This document shows, in pieces, positions 44,447 to 53,892 of a DNA stretch of 64,000 bases; within the stretch, counting starts at the first letter, position 1, and each line of letters starts with the position of its first letter. The stretch comes from Anaerocolumna sp. AGMB13020 (GTDB taxonomy: Bacteria > Bacillota > Clostridia > Lachnospirales > Lachnospiraceae). The notes under the pieces were generated by a model, which saw nothing but the letters and a program-made list of their open reading frames with translations, was not told the origin of the DNA and did no database searches. Position numbers and translations under genes: made by a program. The DNA is taken from assembly GCF_033100115.1 (NCBI RefSeq), contig NZ_CP136910.1:310001-374000 (forward strand), given 5' to 3'.

Positions 44447-46570
44447 TTATACAAACTGGGACGAATACATCTGATAATAATAGCCTCTGGTCTCCATTAA
44501 TTCACTGTGGTTTCCCTGCTCTACCACATTTCCATCATTTACAACTAATATCAGATCAGCATTTTTTATCGTGGACAGTCTATGTGCAATGACAAAACAG
44601 GTTTTATCTTCCATAAGTCTCCGCATGGCTGCCTGTATCTGAATCTCCGTCCTGGTATCCACATTTGAAGTAGCTTCATCCAGAATTAATATCTTGGAAT
44701 CCATCAGCATAGCTCTGGCAATGGTTAGGAGCTGTTTCTGCCCTTTTGACATATTTATCCCATCTTCGTCCAGTATTGTATTATACCCTGCCGGAAGTTT
44801 CTTGATATAGGAGTGTATTTTAGCTGCTTTGGCTGCCTCTATTACTTCGTCCCTCGTCGCATTTTCTTTCCCATAAGCTATGTTCTCAAATATAGTACCA
44901 TGGAATACCCAGGTATCCTGCAATACCATGGAATAAGCTTTACGCAGACTCTGTCTGGATACTTCTTTGATATTTTGACCGTCTATGGTTATATCACCGC
45001 TGTTAATATCATAAAACCGCATTAAAAGATTTATAATTGTTGTTTTTCCTGCACCGGTAGGTCCAACAATAGCAATGAGATTACCTTCCTTGGCTTCCAT
45101 ATTCAGGCTCTTTAATATAATCTTGTCTTTTATATAACCAAAGGTAACATCTTTTAGGATAACTTTACCTTTCTCAACATTCAGTTCACTTGCACCTAAT
45201 CTGTCTGCTTTCTCTGATTCTTCGTCAAGAATCTTAAAGACTCTTTCTGCTGCCGCTGCTGCAGATTGAAGTTCACTGACTATATTGGCAGCTTCGTTTA
45301 TAGGTCCGGAGAATTTCCTTGAATATAGAATGAAGGAGGATATGCTTCCAAGACTTAAATGTCCCAGTAAAAATAGCACTGCTCCAAAAACCGTTACAAG
45401 CGATAAGGATAAGTTATTTATAAAATTTACAGTAGGACCAACTATGCTACTGTAGTAGTCCGCATTAAAATATGCCTCTACCGCTTCCTCATTGATGTGG
45501 TCAAATTTATTCTGTACAACTTTTTCTCTGGCATAGGCTCTTATTGTTTTCTGCCCGGATACCATTTCTTCTACAAAACCGTTCAGGTTTCCAAGTTTCT
45601 CTGAACGGGTGCTGTATAGAGGACGAACTTTTCCAGACATGAAACGGGTATACCATATGGATAACGGAATAGTCACTAACATAACAAGTACCATAACCGG
45701 TGATATCAGAATCATCATGATAAGAGAGCCAATTACAGTTATTACACTGGCCATTATTTGTACTACATCTGTAGAGAGTGATGTACTAATGACGTCTATG
45801 TCATAGGATATACGGCTGATAATATCTCCTGCCTGTTTGGTATCATAATAATTAACCGGAAGTTCTGTCAGCTTGGCAAACACATCATCTCTCATTCTTT
45901 TCGTAACCCTTTGGCTGATACGCAACATAAGAATACTTAAAAGATAAGAAAAAAACGCTGAGATAACATAGAGCAGCATCATTAAACTACCGTAGTAGAA
46001 AACCTTTTCAAAGATAACATTTCCTTTTCCGGGTTCAATTGCATCAATGGCATAACCGGAAAGCATAGGTCCGATAAGTGCCAGTATATTTCCGGTAACA
46101 GTAAGAAGCAATGCCAGTATAATTCGACGCTTTTCCTGTATCAGGTATTTGCTGAGTCGCTTTACTACTTTCTTGGTATCTCTTGGTTTTGTCTTACTTT
46201 CCTGCTCTTTTCCATTTTGTTTATAAGATTTTTCTGTATCGTTTTCTGACCTGATTTTATTCTTAGCATCAGATTCACCAAATTCTGGTATTTTATTCAC
46301 TTTATCTTCCGCTTCCGAATTACTTTCTGCTTCAGGCTTTCCTTCTACTTCCAGCTTTCCTTCTGCTTCAGGCTTTCCTTCTGCTTCCAGCTTTCCTTCT
46401 ACTTCAGGCTTACTTTCTACTTCCAGCTTTCCTTCTACTTCAGGCTTTCTTTCTACTTCCAGCTTTCCTTCTGCTTCCAGCTTCCCGCTTATTTCTGGGT
46501 TCTCGTTCTTCCAATTCAGGTTCTTTCTTGAACTGGGAAAATCGTCCTCTTTCTTTTTGTTCTCAGACAT
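44447..46570 (-). CDS. ABC exporter half-transporter with repetitive acidic N-terminus
   Basis: 707 residues. Residues 1-145 are hydrophilic and include nine six-residue repeats of the KLEVEG/KPEAEG kind, encoded by an 18-bp minisatellite. Six membrane segments follow, then an ATPase domain with Walker A GPTGAGKT and Walker B ILILDEATS (catalytic glutamate intact). The signature is MSKGQ instead of LSGGQ. It forms a heterodimer with the half-transporter encoded just upstream, whose defects are complementary. The start is the ATG at 46570 after GAGG. Heterodimers of this kind export drugs or lipids. Confidence 0.93.
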   Translation of the reverse strand: MSENKKKEDDFPSSRKNLNWKNENPEISGKLEAEGKLEVERKPEVEGKLEVESKPEVEGKLEAEGKPEAEGKLEVEGKPEAESNSEAEDKVNKIPEFGESDAKNKIRSENDTEKSYKQNGKEQESKTKPRDTKKVVKRLSKYLIQEKRRIILALLLTVTGNILALIGPMLSGYAIDAIEPGKGNVIFEKVFYYGSLMMLLYVISAFFSYLLSILMLRISQRVTKRMRDDVFAKLTELPVNYYDTKQAGDIISRISYDIDVISTSLSTDVVQIMASVITVIGSLIMMILISPVMVLVMLVTIPLSIWYTRFMSGKVRPLYSTRSEKLGNLNGFVEEMVSGQKTIRAYAREKVVQNKFDHINEEAVEAYFNADYYSSIVGPTVNFINNLSLSLVTVFGAVLFLLGHLSLGSISSFILYSRKFSGPINEAANIVSELQSAAAAAERVFKILDEESEKADRLGASELNVEKGKVILKDVTFGYIKDKIILKSLNMEAKEGNLIAIVGPTGAGKTTIINLLMRFYDINSGDITIDGQNIKEVSRQSLRKAYSMVLQDTWVFHGTIFENIAYGKENATRDEVIEAAKAAKIHSYIKKLPAGYNTILDEDGINMSKGQKQLLTIARAMLMDSKILILDEATSNVDTRTEIQIQAAMRRLMEDKTCFVIAHRLSTIKNADLILVVNDGNVVEQGNHSELMETRGYYYQMYSSQFV
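46325..46486 (-). repeat. 18-bp coding minisatellite, nine copies
   Basis: Nine tandem 18-base units such as TTCTACTTCCAGCTTTCC and TTCTGCTTCAGGCTTTCC (plus-strand reading) alternate between two versions. They encode KLEVEG- and KPEVEG-type hexapeptides. The reading frame is preserved by any unit gain or loss, so copy number can vary freely between strains. Confidence 0.9.
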
Positions 46571-46663
46571 ATTTCCTCGCATTCCGCTGCAGCTTATTGC
46601 AGCTTAAACTATGAAAGAAGCTTAAAATACTCCCAGACTTGTAAAGCTCTGGAAGATTTGGCA

Positions 46664-48430
46664 TCATTCTCCCATTTGTGACTGATATATCTCATTGTAT
46701 ACAGAGCAATTAAGCAGAAGTTCTTCATGTTTTCCATAGCCGATCATTCTGCCTTCTTCCATAACAATTATATGATCCATATTCATAATGGAACTGATTC
46801 TCTGGGCTATCATAATAGTTGTGGTGTTCTGATAGTTATCTCGCAGCGCAGTTCTAAGTGCCGCATCGGTTTTATAGTCTAAGGCACTGGAGGAATCATC
46901 AAACACCAGAATTTCCGGCCTGGCAGCAAGTGCTCTTGCAAGGAGCAGTCTTTGCTTCTGCCCGCCGCTCAGGTTAGCACCTTTTACTGCTGCTTCGTAA
47001 TCAAAACCACACTTTTCTCCGTTCACCAGATGATCAATAAATTCCAATGCCTGCGCATCTTCTGCAGCTTCCTTTAATCTGTCAGCGGATAAACCACGAT
47101 TAAAGTCAATGTTTCCACCAATGGTGTCAGCAAATATCATATCATTTTGAAATACCACACCAAATTTACTTCTCAATTCCTGCAGGGAATAGCTTTTAAC
47201 ATTTTTACCCTTTATATAAATACCACCTTTATCGGTATCATAAAAGCGTAGCAATAAGTTGATCAAGGTTGTTTTACCGGAACCAGTCGCTCCAATAATA
47301 CCCAGTGATTCACCTGTTTTAATACCGAAATCAATGTTTTCTACATTGATAGAATCGTCATCTTCTGCCTCTTCCTCTCTTCTCTGAGGATAGGTAAAGG
47401 TAACTCCCCTGAAAGAAACGTGTATATTTTCAATTTCTGAAGTCCCATATACTTCTTTTTCTGTCAGCGCTTCCTGAGGTTTTAGTTCTTCTTTTGCATT
47501 TAAAACTTCAAAGATTCTGTCAGCAGAAGCATTTGCCTTTGATATACCAACAAAAATTCTGGTAATCATTAGCATGGCATTTAAAATCATTGTAAAGTAG
47601 GACAGAAAAGCTACAATCTTACCAACCTCTGAGGCCCCGCTGTTTACCCGATAAGCACCTGCAATTATAACGAGGGTCAATCCACCATTCAGCAGCAGAT
47701 TCATTATGGGATTAATCACTGCCATCGTTGCTCCAGCCTTAAATTCATTGGCAGCTACTTCATCATTTGCCCTGTGAAATCTTTCTTTTTCATATACTGA
47801 TTTTGAGAGTGCTTTGATAACACGTATTCCATTAACATTCTCTCTTACCACCCGCACCATTTTATCCGCTGAACTCTGGCTTTTGGAATAGAGAGGAATT
47901 CCCTTTTTGGAAACCACATAAACACAATAGGCCAGTAAAGGTAGAATTCCTACAAGTATCAGCGTAAGTACCGGTTCCAGCGTAAAGGTCAGAATCATAC
48001 CTCCCACAAGGATAATTGGCGCTCTGACACCTAGTCTTTGCATCATGCCTACCATTTGATGAATATTATAAGTATCTGAGGTCATTCTGGATACCAGAGA
48101 CGGAATTGATAAATAATCCACCTGTGAGCCGGATAGCTGCTGTATTTTAAGAAATAAATCATGTCTTAGCTTCTTTACGGTATCTCCGGCAACTCTGGAC
48201 GCCATACGATTTGCTGTTATATTAAACTGTCTGGCACCTACCGACAGGAGAAGCATTAAGACACCCCATAGCAGAATATATTTTACTTCTTTTAAAGGAA
48301 TAACCTCATCAATAATATAGGCCAGTACCCAGGGAAGTCCCAAATCCATAAAAGTACCTGCAACCTTTATGATAAATCCCATTAGCATTCGCAAGCCATA
48401 TGGTCTTAAATATGTAATGATATGTTTCAT
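46664..48430 (-). CDS. ABC exporter half-transporter (degenerate catalytic partner)
   Basis: 588 residues with six membrane segments and an ATPase domain. Walker A is GATGSGKT and the signature NLSGGQKQR is canonical, but Walker B ends ILVFDDSSSALD, with Asp instead of catalytic Glu. This is the pattern of the non-catalytic partner in heterodimeric exporters of the TM287/288, BmrCD and LmrCD kind. The start is the ATG at 48430 after AAAGGGGG; the frame is open to 48613. It precedes the second half by 93 bases and xpt lies upstream. Confidence 0.93.
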   Translation of the reverse strand: MKHIITYLRPYGLRMLMGFIIKVAGTFMDLGLPWVLAYIIDEVIPLKEVKYILLWGVLMLLLSVGARQFNITANRMASRVAGDTVKKLRHDLFLKIQQLSGSQVDYLSIPSLVSRMTSDTYNIHQMVGMMQRLGVRAPIILVGGMILTFTLEPVLTLILVGILPLLAYCVYVVSKKGIPLYSKSQSSADKMVRVVRENVNGIRVIKALSKSVYEKERFHRANDEVAANEFKAGATMAVINPIMNLLLNGGLTLVIIAGAYRVNSGASEVGKIVAFLSYFTMILNAMLMITRIFVGISKANASADRIFEVLNAKEELKPQEALTEKEVYGTSEIENIHVSFRGVTFTYPQRREEEAEDDDSINVENIDFGIKTGESLGIIGATGSGKTTLINLLLRFYDTDKGGIYIKGKNVKSYSLQELRSKFGVVFQNDMIFADTIGGNIDFNRGLSADRLKEAAEDAQALEFIDHLVNGEKCGFDYEAAVKGANLSGGQKQRLLLARALAARPEILVFDDSSSALDYKTDAALRTALRDNYQNTTTIMIAQRISSIMNMDHIIVMEEGRMIGYGKHEELLLNCSVYNEIYQSQMGE

Positions 48431-48527
48431 ACTAACCCCCTTTCGTAACCAGGTTAACCACCCTTTAAACCTTTGCAGGTTCAAGTTAATAGTGGATTGT
48501 TTTCTTTTTATCGTACAAATACCTATG

Positions 48528-48553
48528 TATACCGAAAGTGAGCTTTCGGTATA
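48528..48553. promoter_or_regulatory. Palindrome upstream of the ABC exporter genes
   Basis: TATACCGAAAG (48528-48538) and CTTTCGGTATA (48543-48553) are perfect 11-bp arms around four bases, about 100 bases before the exporter start. No T-run follows, so an operator or leader hairpin is more likely than a terminator. No regulator gene is adjacent. Confidence 0.5.
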
Positions 48554-48611
48554 GCTGTAATAAAAAGGTGAAACATCTGCCACTATTTGCTCTGATACCA
48601 GAAAGGCGCAC

Positions 48612-48640
48612 AAAAAATCCGCCCCTTTTCAAAGCGGATT
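48612..48640 (-). terminator. Terminator of xpt
   Basis: AATCCGC (48616-48622) pairs with GCGGATT (48634-48640); on the minus strand the stem runs into TTTTTT (48612-48617). It starts 20 bases past the xpt stop. Confidence 0.75.
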
Positions 48641-48659
48641 ATATGTATCCTTTAAGTAA

Positions 48660-49235
48660 TTAACGAAATTCTATTGTACCTCTCTCTGCATCCATACTTT
48701 CTATGATAGCTAAAGATTCAAGTCGTACACCCATGTTTCGAATCATATCTCCACCATTTTGAAAGCCCTTCTCAATCACTATTCCAATGCCTTCTACCGT
48801 TGCTCCAGCACTGCGTACAATATCTATTAATCCAGCAAGTGCACATCCGTTAGCCAGGAAATCATCAATGATGAGAACTCTGTCTTCGGGACATAAGAAT
48901 TTTTTGGAAACAATAACATCGTAGGTTTTCTTGTGAGTGAAAGATTCGATTTTTGTTGAATATACATCACCATCGATGTTTATGCTCTGGGCCTTCTTTG
49001 CAAATACTACAGGTGCGTTGAAATATTGTGCGGTTATACAGGCAATACCGATACCGGAGGCCTCTATGGTAAGTATTTTATTTATAGAACATTCTGAAAA
49101 GATTTGCTTGAACTCTTTTCCGATTTCATTGAATAGCTCAATATCCATCTGATGATTCAAAAAATTATCCACTTTAAGTACATTTCCGCTCTTTACGTTG
49201 CCGTCTGCTATAATTCTGTCCTGTAATAATTTCAT
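48660..49235 (-). CDS. xpt: Xanthine phosphoribosyltransferase
   Basis: A 191-residue purine salvage enzyme that makes XMP from xanthine and PRPP. It starts [31 protein letters not shown], as in Bacillus Xpt. The PRPP motif is [18 protein letters not shown] (about residues 124-141), and the N-terminal [18 protein letters not shown] binds the base. It is normally regulated by a guanine riboswitch. Here only about 50 bases separate the promoter from the gene, too little for that riboswitch. Confidence 0.95.
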   Translation of the reverse strand: MKLLQDRIIADGNVKSGNVLKVDNFLNHQMDIELFNEIGKEFKQIFSECSINKILTIEASGIGIACITAQYFNAPVVFAKKAQSINIDGDVYSTKIESFTHKKTYDVIVSKKFLCPEDRVLIIDDFLANGCALAGLIDIVRSAGATVEGIGIVIEKGFQNGGDMIRNMGVRLESLAIIESMDAERGTIEFR

Positions 49236-49276
49236 TTTCTTTTGCCTCTCTATTTCATCCCGTGTTTTTTTGCTCT

Positions 49277-49322
49277 TGAAAGCGCTTATAATAATTATAC
49301 AGGATTGTAAAAGGGATTACAA
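49277..49322 (-). promoter_or_regulatory. xpt promoter with a cre-like site
   Basis: On the minus strand TTGTAA (49317-49322), a 17-base spacer, then TATAAT (49294-49299). Immediately downstream, 49277-49290 reads TGAAAGCGCTTATA (plus strand), close to the CcpA cre consensus and centred near the start of transcription. The gap 49323-49649 holds no supported gene. Confidence 0.55.
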
Positions 49323-49649
49323 TTATTTTTCAGGTATTTTATATTTTTTTTACACCTTTTCTATAGCAGTAATAATTTACACTTATAAATCCATTCATGA
49401 TAATATCCTGTTTTTACAGTATTTCAACGAAGGTCTCTTTAATAAATAATCGCTGGAATTTCCTGTTCGTCCATGTATTTCGGTACTTCTTGCTTCGGGC
49501 CATTCTATCACAATATCTTTGCCGAAATCAGGAAGTTAAATAAATAACCTCTATTTTATGAGCTTACCAGTCATAACAGAACGTATTTCCAGAATAATTC
49601 CATAACTTAGACAATACATTTAAGTAACATAATTCATACAGGTGTAAAA

Positions 49650-51320
49650 ATGACAAACATTCATACATTTATGAATCCTACCGACACCCAGAGGTATCAG
49701 ATGTTATCAAATTCACTGGAAGGTGCCGGAAGATCCGAAGATTTGTTCAATATAATTGAACTTCTGAATCCACCGCCTGACATTCATACGTACATAAAAC
49801 CAGGTGGGTTAAAGAAAGTCAGGATAGGTATAATTGGTGCAGGACTTGCCGGTTTGGCAGCGGCCTTTGAACTTCGTAAGACCGGAGCAGACATAACGGT
49901 TTTTGAAGCAAATGAGGAACGTATAGGCGGCAGAGTATATACCTATTATTTTGACAGAAGCAGAAACTATTATGGAGAGTTCGGCGCCATGAGAATACCA
50001 ATTTCTCATGGTACTACCTGGCATTATATTAACCTCTTTCATTTAATGACGGTACCCTCGTCCCAGGGAATACCAAATAATTTCATTTATGTTCACAATA
50101 CCAGAACCCGCAAGGACCCCCAGGGGGCAAATATCATGGAGTATCTCTATCCTTTGTATAATCTTACACCTGCTGAAAGAATCACTCCCTGGAATCAGTT
50201 GAATGAATACGCGTTTTCCAGTCTTTTAAAACAACTCTCTCCCGATACCAGAAAAGAGCTACTTCAGATATTACCGAACTATTCACCTCAGATTCTTCCC
50301 TTTATCAATCAAAGTGTCCGGCAGATACTTGAGGCGCTTGGCTTAAGTCAGGACGCAATAACCCTTCTTGCCAGTGTAAATTCACTAACAGGTGACACTC
50401 TTGCGGCAAACTATTTCGAAAACCTTAACGAAGAATATTCCATGGATTATATCAATGTCTACCGTATCTCAGGAGGAATGGAAAAGCTTCCTTATGCTTT
50501 TTACAACTCTTTAACGAATCTTGCTCCAGATGAATATACAATTGAAAAAAAATATCTTGGAAACTGCCAGATTAATATGGGATATTATGTTAACGGAATA
50601 TACCAGCTGGAAAAAAATAAGGTTCTACTGAAATACAATACTCTAAGTTTAAGGAATCAGACCGAAGAGTTTGATTATGTAATCTGTGCCATCCCTTTTT
50701 CTCTGCTACGAACCTTTGATATAAATCCCTTCTTTTCCAATCAGAAAATGCAGGCTATCAGAGAATTGAACTATTATAACTCCTTAAAAGCCTCTTTCCT
50801 AAGCAAAAGACGTTTTTGGGAAGAAGATACTGACTATGGACGAATGAACGGAGGGTTTTCTGCTACCGATCTTCCAATCAGCACTATCTTTTACCCTACA
50901 GACCATCTTGCCTGTTTGGAGGAATCTGTCTGTATGCCAAACGAGCCCGGAGTATTTACCGCTTCCTATAACATTGGACTGGATGCGGTTCGAATTGGTG
51001 CTTTCCCGGAAGGGCAGCGTTTTTCCTATATAAAAAGGAATGTAGAAGAAGTTCATGGACTCCCGGAAGGATATTTGAACAGAATAATTACGGGACACAA
51101 AACGGTTAACTGGAATGAAGAACCTTTTGCCAAAGGCGCTTTTGCTACCGATCTCCCAGGGCAACTGCTGAATTTCGGCTATGACATGCTGTTACCGGAA
51201 TACAACAGCCATGTGTTCTTTGCGGGTGAACACACCTCTTCCAAACACGGCTGGATGCAGGGGGCACTCTATAGCGGAATGTTTGCCGCAAACTGTCTGG
51301 CTTATAATTTTTATCTATAA
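49650..51320 (+). CDS. FAD-dependent amine oxidase family protein
   Basis: A 556-residue flavoprotein of the flavin amine oxidase superfamily (monoamine and L-amino-acid oxidases). The FAD motif is IGIIGAGLAGLAAAFELRKTGADITVFEANEERIGGR (about residues 58-94) followed by GEFGAMRIP. The C-terminal FAD block is HVFFAGEHTSSKHGWMQGALYSGMFAA. There is no signal peptide, so it is cytoplasmic. About 50 N-terminal residues precede the Rossmann fold. Oxidase activity in an anaerobe is unexpected, so it may be a dehydrogenase. It is a single plus-strand gene. Confidence 0.9.
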   Translation: MTNIHTFMNPTDTQRYQMLSNSLEGAGRSEDLFNIIELLNPPPDIHTYIKPGGLKKVRIGIIGAGLAGLAAAFELRKTGADITVFEANEERIGGRVYTYYFDRSRNYYGEFGAMRIPISHGTTWHYINLFHLMTVPSSQGIPNNFIYVHNTRTRKDPQGANIMEYLYPLYNLTPAERITPWNQLNEYAFSSLLKQLSPDTRKELLQILPNYSPQILPFINQSVRQILEALGLSQDAITLLASVNSLTGDTLAANYFENLNEEYSMDYINVYRISGGMEKLPYAFYNSLTNLAPDEYTIEKKYLGNCQINMGYYVNGIYQLEKNKVLLKYNTLSLRNQTEEFDYVICAIPFSLLRTFDINPFFSNQKMQAIRELNYYNSLKASFLSKRRFWEEDTDYGRMNGGFSATDLPISTIFYPTDHLACLEESVCMPNEPGVFTASYNIGLDAVRIGAFPEGQRFSYIKRNVEEVHGLPEGYLNRIITGHKTVNWNEEPFAKGAFATDLPGQLLNFGYDMLLPEYNSHVFFAGEHTSSKHGWMQGALYSGMFAANCLAYNFYL

Positions 51321-51507
51321 AGCTATAAACTCCCACCCGTTATCATGTGATCTATTGCTGTAACAAACAAATGCTTTTCTTAATATATTGTAAGAAACCA
51401 ATATCAAGGTCTGGGATGTTACAGGCAAAACAATCGGAGGCACTCTGCCCTATCGGTGCTTATCCCCCCAGCAAATTAAATGAATCCACCAATGAGATTG
51501 GTCAGAC

Positions 51508-51539
51508 ATACAATCTGCTTGAAATACAGCAGATTGTAT
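51508..51539. repeat. 12-bp perfect inverted repeat after the flavoprotein gene
   Basis: ATACAATCTGCT (51508-51519) and AGCAGATTGTAT (51528-51539) around an 8-base loop, between the convergent flavoprotein and sugar-binding protein genes. No T-run follows on the plus strand, so its terminator role is weak. Confidence 0.5.
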
Positions 51540-51545
51540 ATACGA

Positions 51546-51578
51546 ACAAAAAACATAGAGGACCAAAGCCCTCTATGT
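51546..51578 (-). terminator. Terminator of the ribose-type ABC operon
   Basis: ACATAGAGG (51553-51561) pairs with CCTCTATGT (51570-51578); on the minus strand the stem is followed by six T (51547-51552). It begins 9 bases past the end of the sugar-binding gene. Confidence 0.8.
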
Positions 51579-51586
51579 AATCCTTG

Positions 51587-52666
51587 TTATTCATACAGAC
51601 AAGGTGCAATTTCTGCACTGTCCATGTTAACAGCATTATACCACTGGCATCCGGTATCCACATCCTCCACCTTCTCACCTTTGGCTGCTGCTACTGCAAG
51701 TTTCACAGCATTGTAACCGATGGATACCGGATCCTGTGTAACGGAACCATAAAACACACCAGATTTTACCGCATCCAGCTGTAAGGCACCGGAGTCAAAG
51801 CCAACGGCTATCACTTTATCAGCTCCCAGCTTGTTCATGCCTTCATTTGCATTTATGATACATTTCGCTGCAAATTCATTAGAACCATAGATTCCGATTA
51901 AATCTTCTTTATTAAGAAGTGTAAGGGCTTCCGTCTTACCGGCGTTGTCTGTAACTTCAGTCGGTATTCTAATTTCAATTACAACCTTTGCTCCTTCCAC
52001 TTTACGACTGTATTTGTCATGCCCTTCCACAGAGGATTTGTCTTCACCAATAAGGGCAGACATTTTTTCGGCAAAACCTGCGGTTCTCTGGGTTATTGAC
52101 TCAGAATTGGCTTCCTGTGCTACTACACCGATGCGTACTGTTTCAGACGGGTCTGTCACTTTATCCATAATAGCTTCGTACATTTTTTCGGCAGCAAGCT
52201 CACCTGCTTTATAGTTATCCGTTGCAGCATTGGCAGCTACTGCTCCTTCCGGAGCGCCTGGAACACCGGAATCAAATCCGATGATAGGTATCTTCTTGGA
52301 TTGTGCATTTGCAATAGAATCAATTGCTGCGCTTGTATCAAGTGCTGCAAGACATATTGCGCTGGGATTTTTGTTGATGGCATTGTTAAGCTGTTCAACC
52401 TGTGCTGCTATAGCACCTTCTCCTTCTGGACCTACAAAGTTTGTTGTAACACCAAATTCTGTGGCTGCTTTTTCCGTTCCTTTTAATACTGCCTGCCAGA
52501 AATCATGCTGGAAACCCTTTGCTACAATTTCTACCGTCATTTTTCCGCCAGAAGCTTCTGTTCCGCCGTTGGTCTGGGAAGCGTTCTCTTTGCTGCATCC
52601 TGTTAATAAGGTACCCATTAGAAACACTGCTGCAATCCCCATTGCTGCTACTCTTTTTAAGTACAT
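51587..52666 (-). CDS. Sugar-binding lipoprotein of the ribose/xylose-type ABC importer
   Basis: 359 residues. The signal ends in the lipobox LLTGC (cysteine 24), followed by a Ser/Asn/Gly/Thr spacer. The mature part is a family 4 pentose/hexose-binding fold (IVAKGFQHDFWQAVLKGTEKAATEF, AICLAALDTSAAIDSI, PIIGFDSGVPG, GIYGSNEFAAKCIINA). Binding residues resemble RbsB-type proteins. It is the last gene of the importer, 209 bases after the permease. The nearby sensing system probably controls it. Confidence 0.92.
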   Translation of the reverse strand: MYLKRVAAMGIAAVFLMGTLLTGCSKENASQTNGGTEASGGKMTVEIVAKGFQHDFWQAVLKGTEKAATEFGVTTNFVGPEGEGAIAAQVEQLNNAINKNPSAICLAALDTSAAIDSIANAQSKKIPIIGFDSGVPGAPEGAVAANAATDNYKAGELAAEKMYEAIMDKVTDPSETVRIGVVAQEANSESITQRTAGFAEKMSALIGEDKSSVEGHDKYSRKVEGAKVVIEIRIPTEVTDNAGKTEALTLLNKEDLIGIYGSNEFAAKCIINANEGMNKLGADKVIAVGFDSGALQLDAVKSGVFYGSVTQDPVSIGYNAVKLAVAAAKGEKVEDVDTGCQWYNAVNMDSAEIAPCLYE

Positions 52667-52875
52667 AAAATATCCTCCTTCTATGTGGCTATTTATTATT
52701 AGCTCCTGGTCAGTATGCTCCTAAAAACTGTTGCCCAGGAGGTAAGTAATCATGATACTTCTTTATCCTTGCTACTGCTCTTCAATACTTTAATGTTCAA
52801 GTTAAGTCATCGTTTCTGTACGATAGTTTTAGCCTGCTATTCAAACGTCAGAAACGGATTATAGTTTGAATAACA

Positions 52876-53889
52876 CTATCTGGTCTTTTTCTTAATTCGG
52901 TTGCGAACATCTGCATACACAGCTATGATTAATACGATACCGGTAATAAACAGCTGATAGTGAGGCTGTAATCCGATAAAAGGAAGTCCGACTTTGAGCA
53001 CGCTCATAATAAATACGCCGATTAAGGTTCCTGCAACAGAACCAACACCACCTGCCAGTGAGGTTCCCCCAATAACAACACCTGCAATGGCATCCAACTC
53101 AAATCCATTACCTGTTCCCGGCTGTACAGTTGAATAAATCGCCACATAAGATACCGCAGCAATTCCTGCAAACGTACCGCTGATTACATAAGCTATGGTC
53201 TCCCACTTCATGATGTTTACACCGGATAATCTGGTAGCTTCTTTGTTACTGCCCAGAGCCAGTATGTATCTGCCGGTTTTGGTTTTCGTAAGTATTACAG
53301 CCATAATTACAGCTGCTCCTATGAGAAGCAGAAAACCAGAGGGAAATCCAGTTTCAAGGCCTCCTACGGGCCCTGTACGGAATAAGGATTTATACCAGCC
53401 GTCCTCATTGGTTCTTAGGGGAAAGGTAATACTCTTCGTTCCAGTTATTATTGAACCGAGACCTCTGGTTACCATCATGGTACCAAGGGTCGCAATAAAG
53501 GCTGGCAGCTTTAACACAGATACCATCAGTCCGTTAATCAGTCCGAAAGCTGCTCCGATTAATACGATAGCAATCAGGGCCAAAGGAAGCGGAAGCCCAA
53601 GCTCATAAAGAACCCCTCCCATTAAGGCTGAACATACCATTACTGTACCAATGGACAGATCAATACCTCCTGTTATAATGACAAAGGTAACACCAATTGC
53701 CAGAAAACCTATATAATAAGAAGAATCAAAGATACTGATCAATGTATTGGAACTACGAAAGGGCTGGCTGAAAATAGCGAAAAAGATATAGATTACGATT
53801 AAAGCCAGTACTGCAATTAATTTTTGTGTTCCTATATGTTTAATAAGAGACTTAAAGGAATTGATTTCGTTTTTCTCTGTTGGTTTCAT
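52876..53889 (-). CDS. Sugar ABC transporter permease (RbsC family)
   Basis: 337 residues with about ten hydrophobic segments, as usual for the ribose/xylose/galactose permease family: VTFVIITGGIDLSIGTVMVCSALMGG, GLINGLMVSVLKLPAFIATLGTMMVTRGLGSI, and the cytosolic loop YILALGSNKEATRLSGVNI, which docks the ATPase. It follows the ATPase gene by 3 bases. Two copies of this permease form the channel. Confidence 0.94.
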   Translation of the reverse strand: MKPTEKNEINSFKSLIKHIGTQKLIAVLALIVIYIFFAIFSQPFRSSNTLISIFDSSYYIGFLAIGVTFVIITGGIDLSIGTVMVCSALMGGVLYELGLPLPLALIAIVLIGAAFGLINGLMVSVLKLPAFIATLGTMMVTRGLGSIITGTKSITFPLRTNEDGWYKSLFRTGPVGGLETGFPSGFLLLIGAAVIMAVILTKTKTGRYILALGSNKEATRLSGVNIMKWETIAYVISGTFAGIAAVSYVAIYSTVQPGTGNGFELDAIAGVVIGGTSLAGGVGSVAGTLIGVFIMSVLKVGLPFIGLQPHYQLFITGIVLIIAVYADVRNRIKKKTR

Positions 53890-53892
53890 GGT

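Noticed and set aside
46325..46486. CRISPR-like array from the regular 18-bp spacing
   Set aside because: There are no unique spacers; the units are contiguous, in frame and encode part of the ABC exporter.
49398..49535. 46-codon minus-strand open frame with protein-like residues (WPEARSTEIHGRTG)
   Set aside because: No ATG, no ribosome-binding site and no homology I recognise; too short to support as a gene fragment.
49236..49649. Guanine riboswitch upstream of xpt
   Set aside because: The conserved core of the purine aptamer was not found on the minus strand and the promoter lies too close to the gene.
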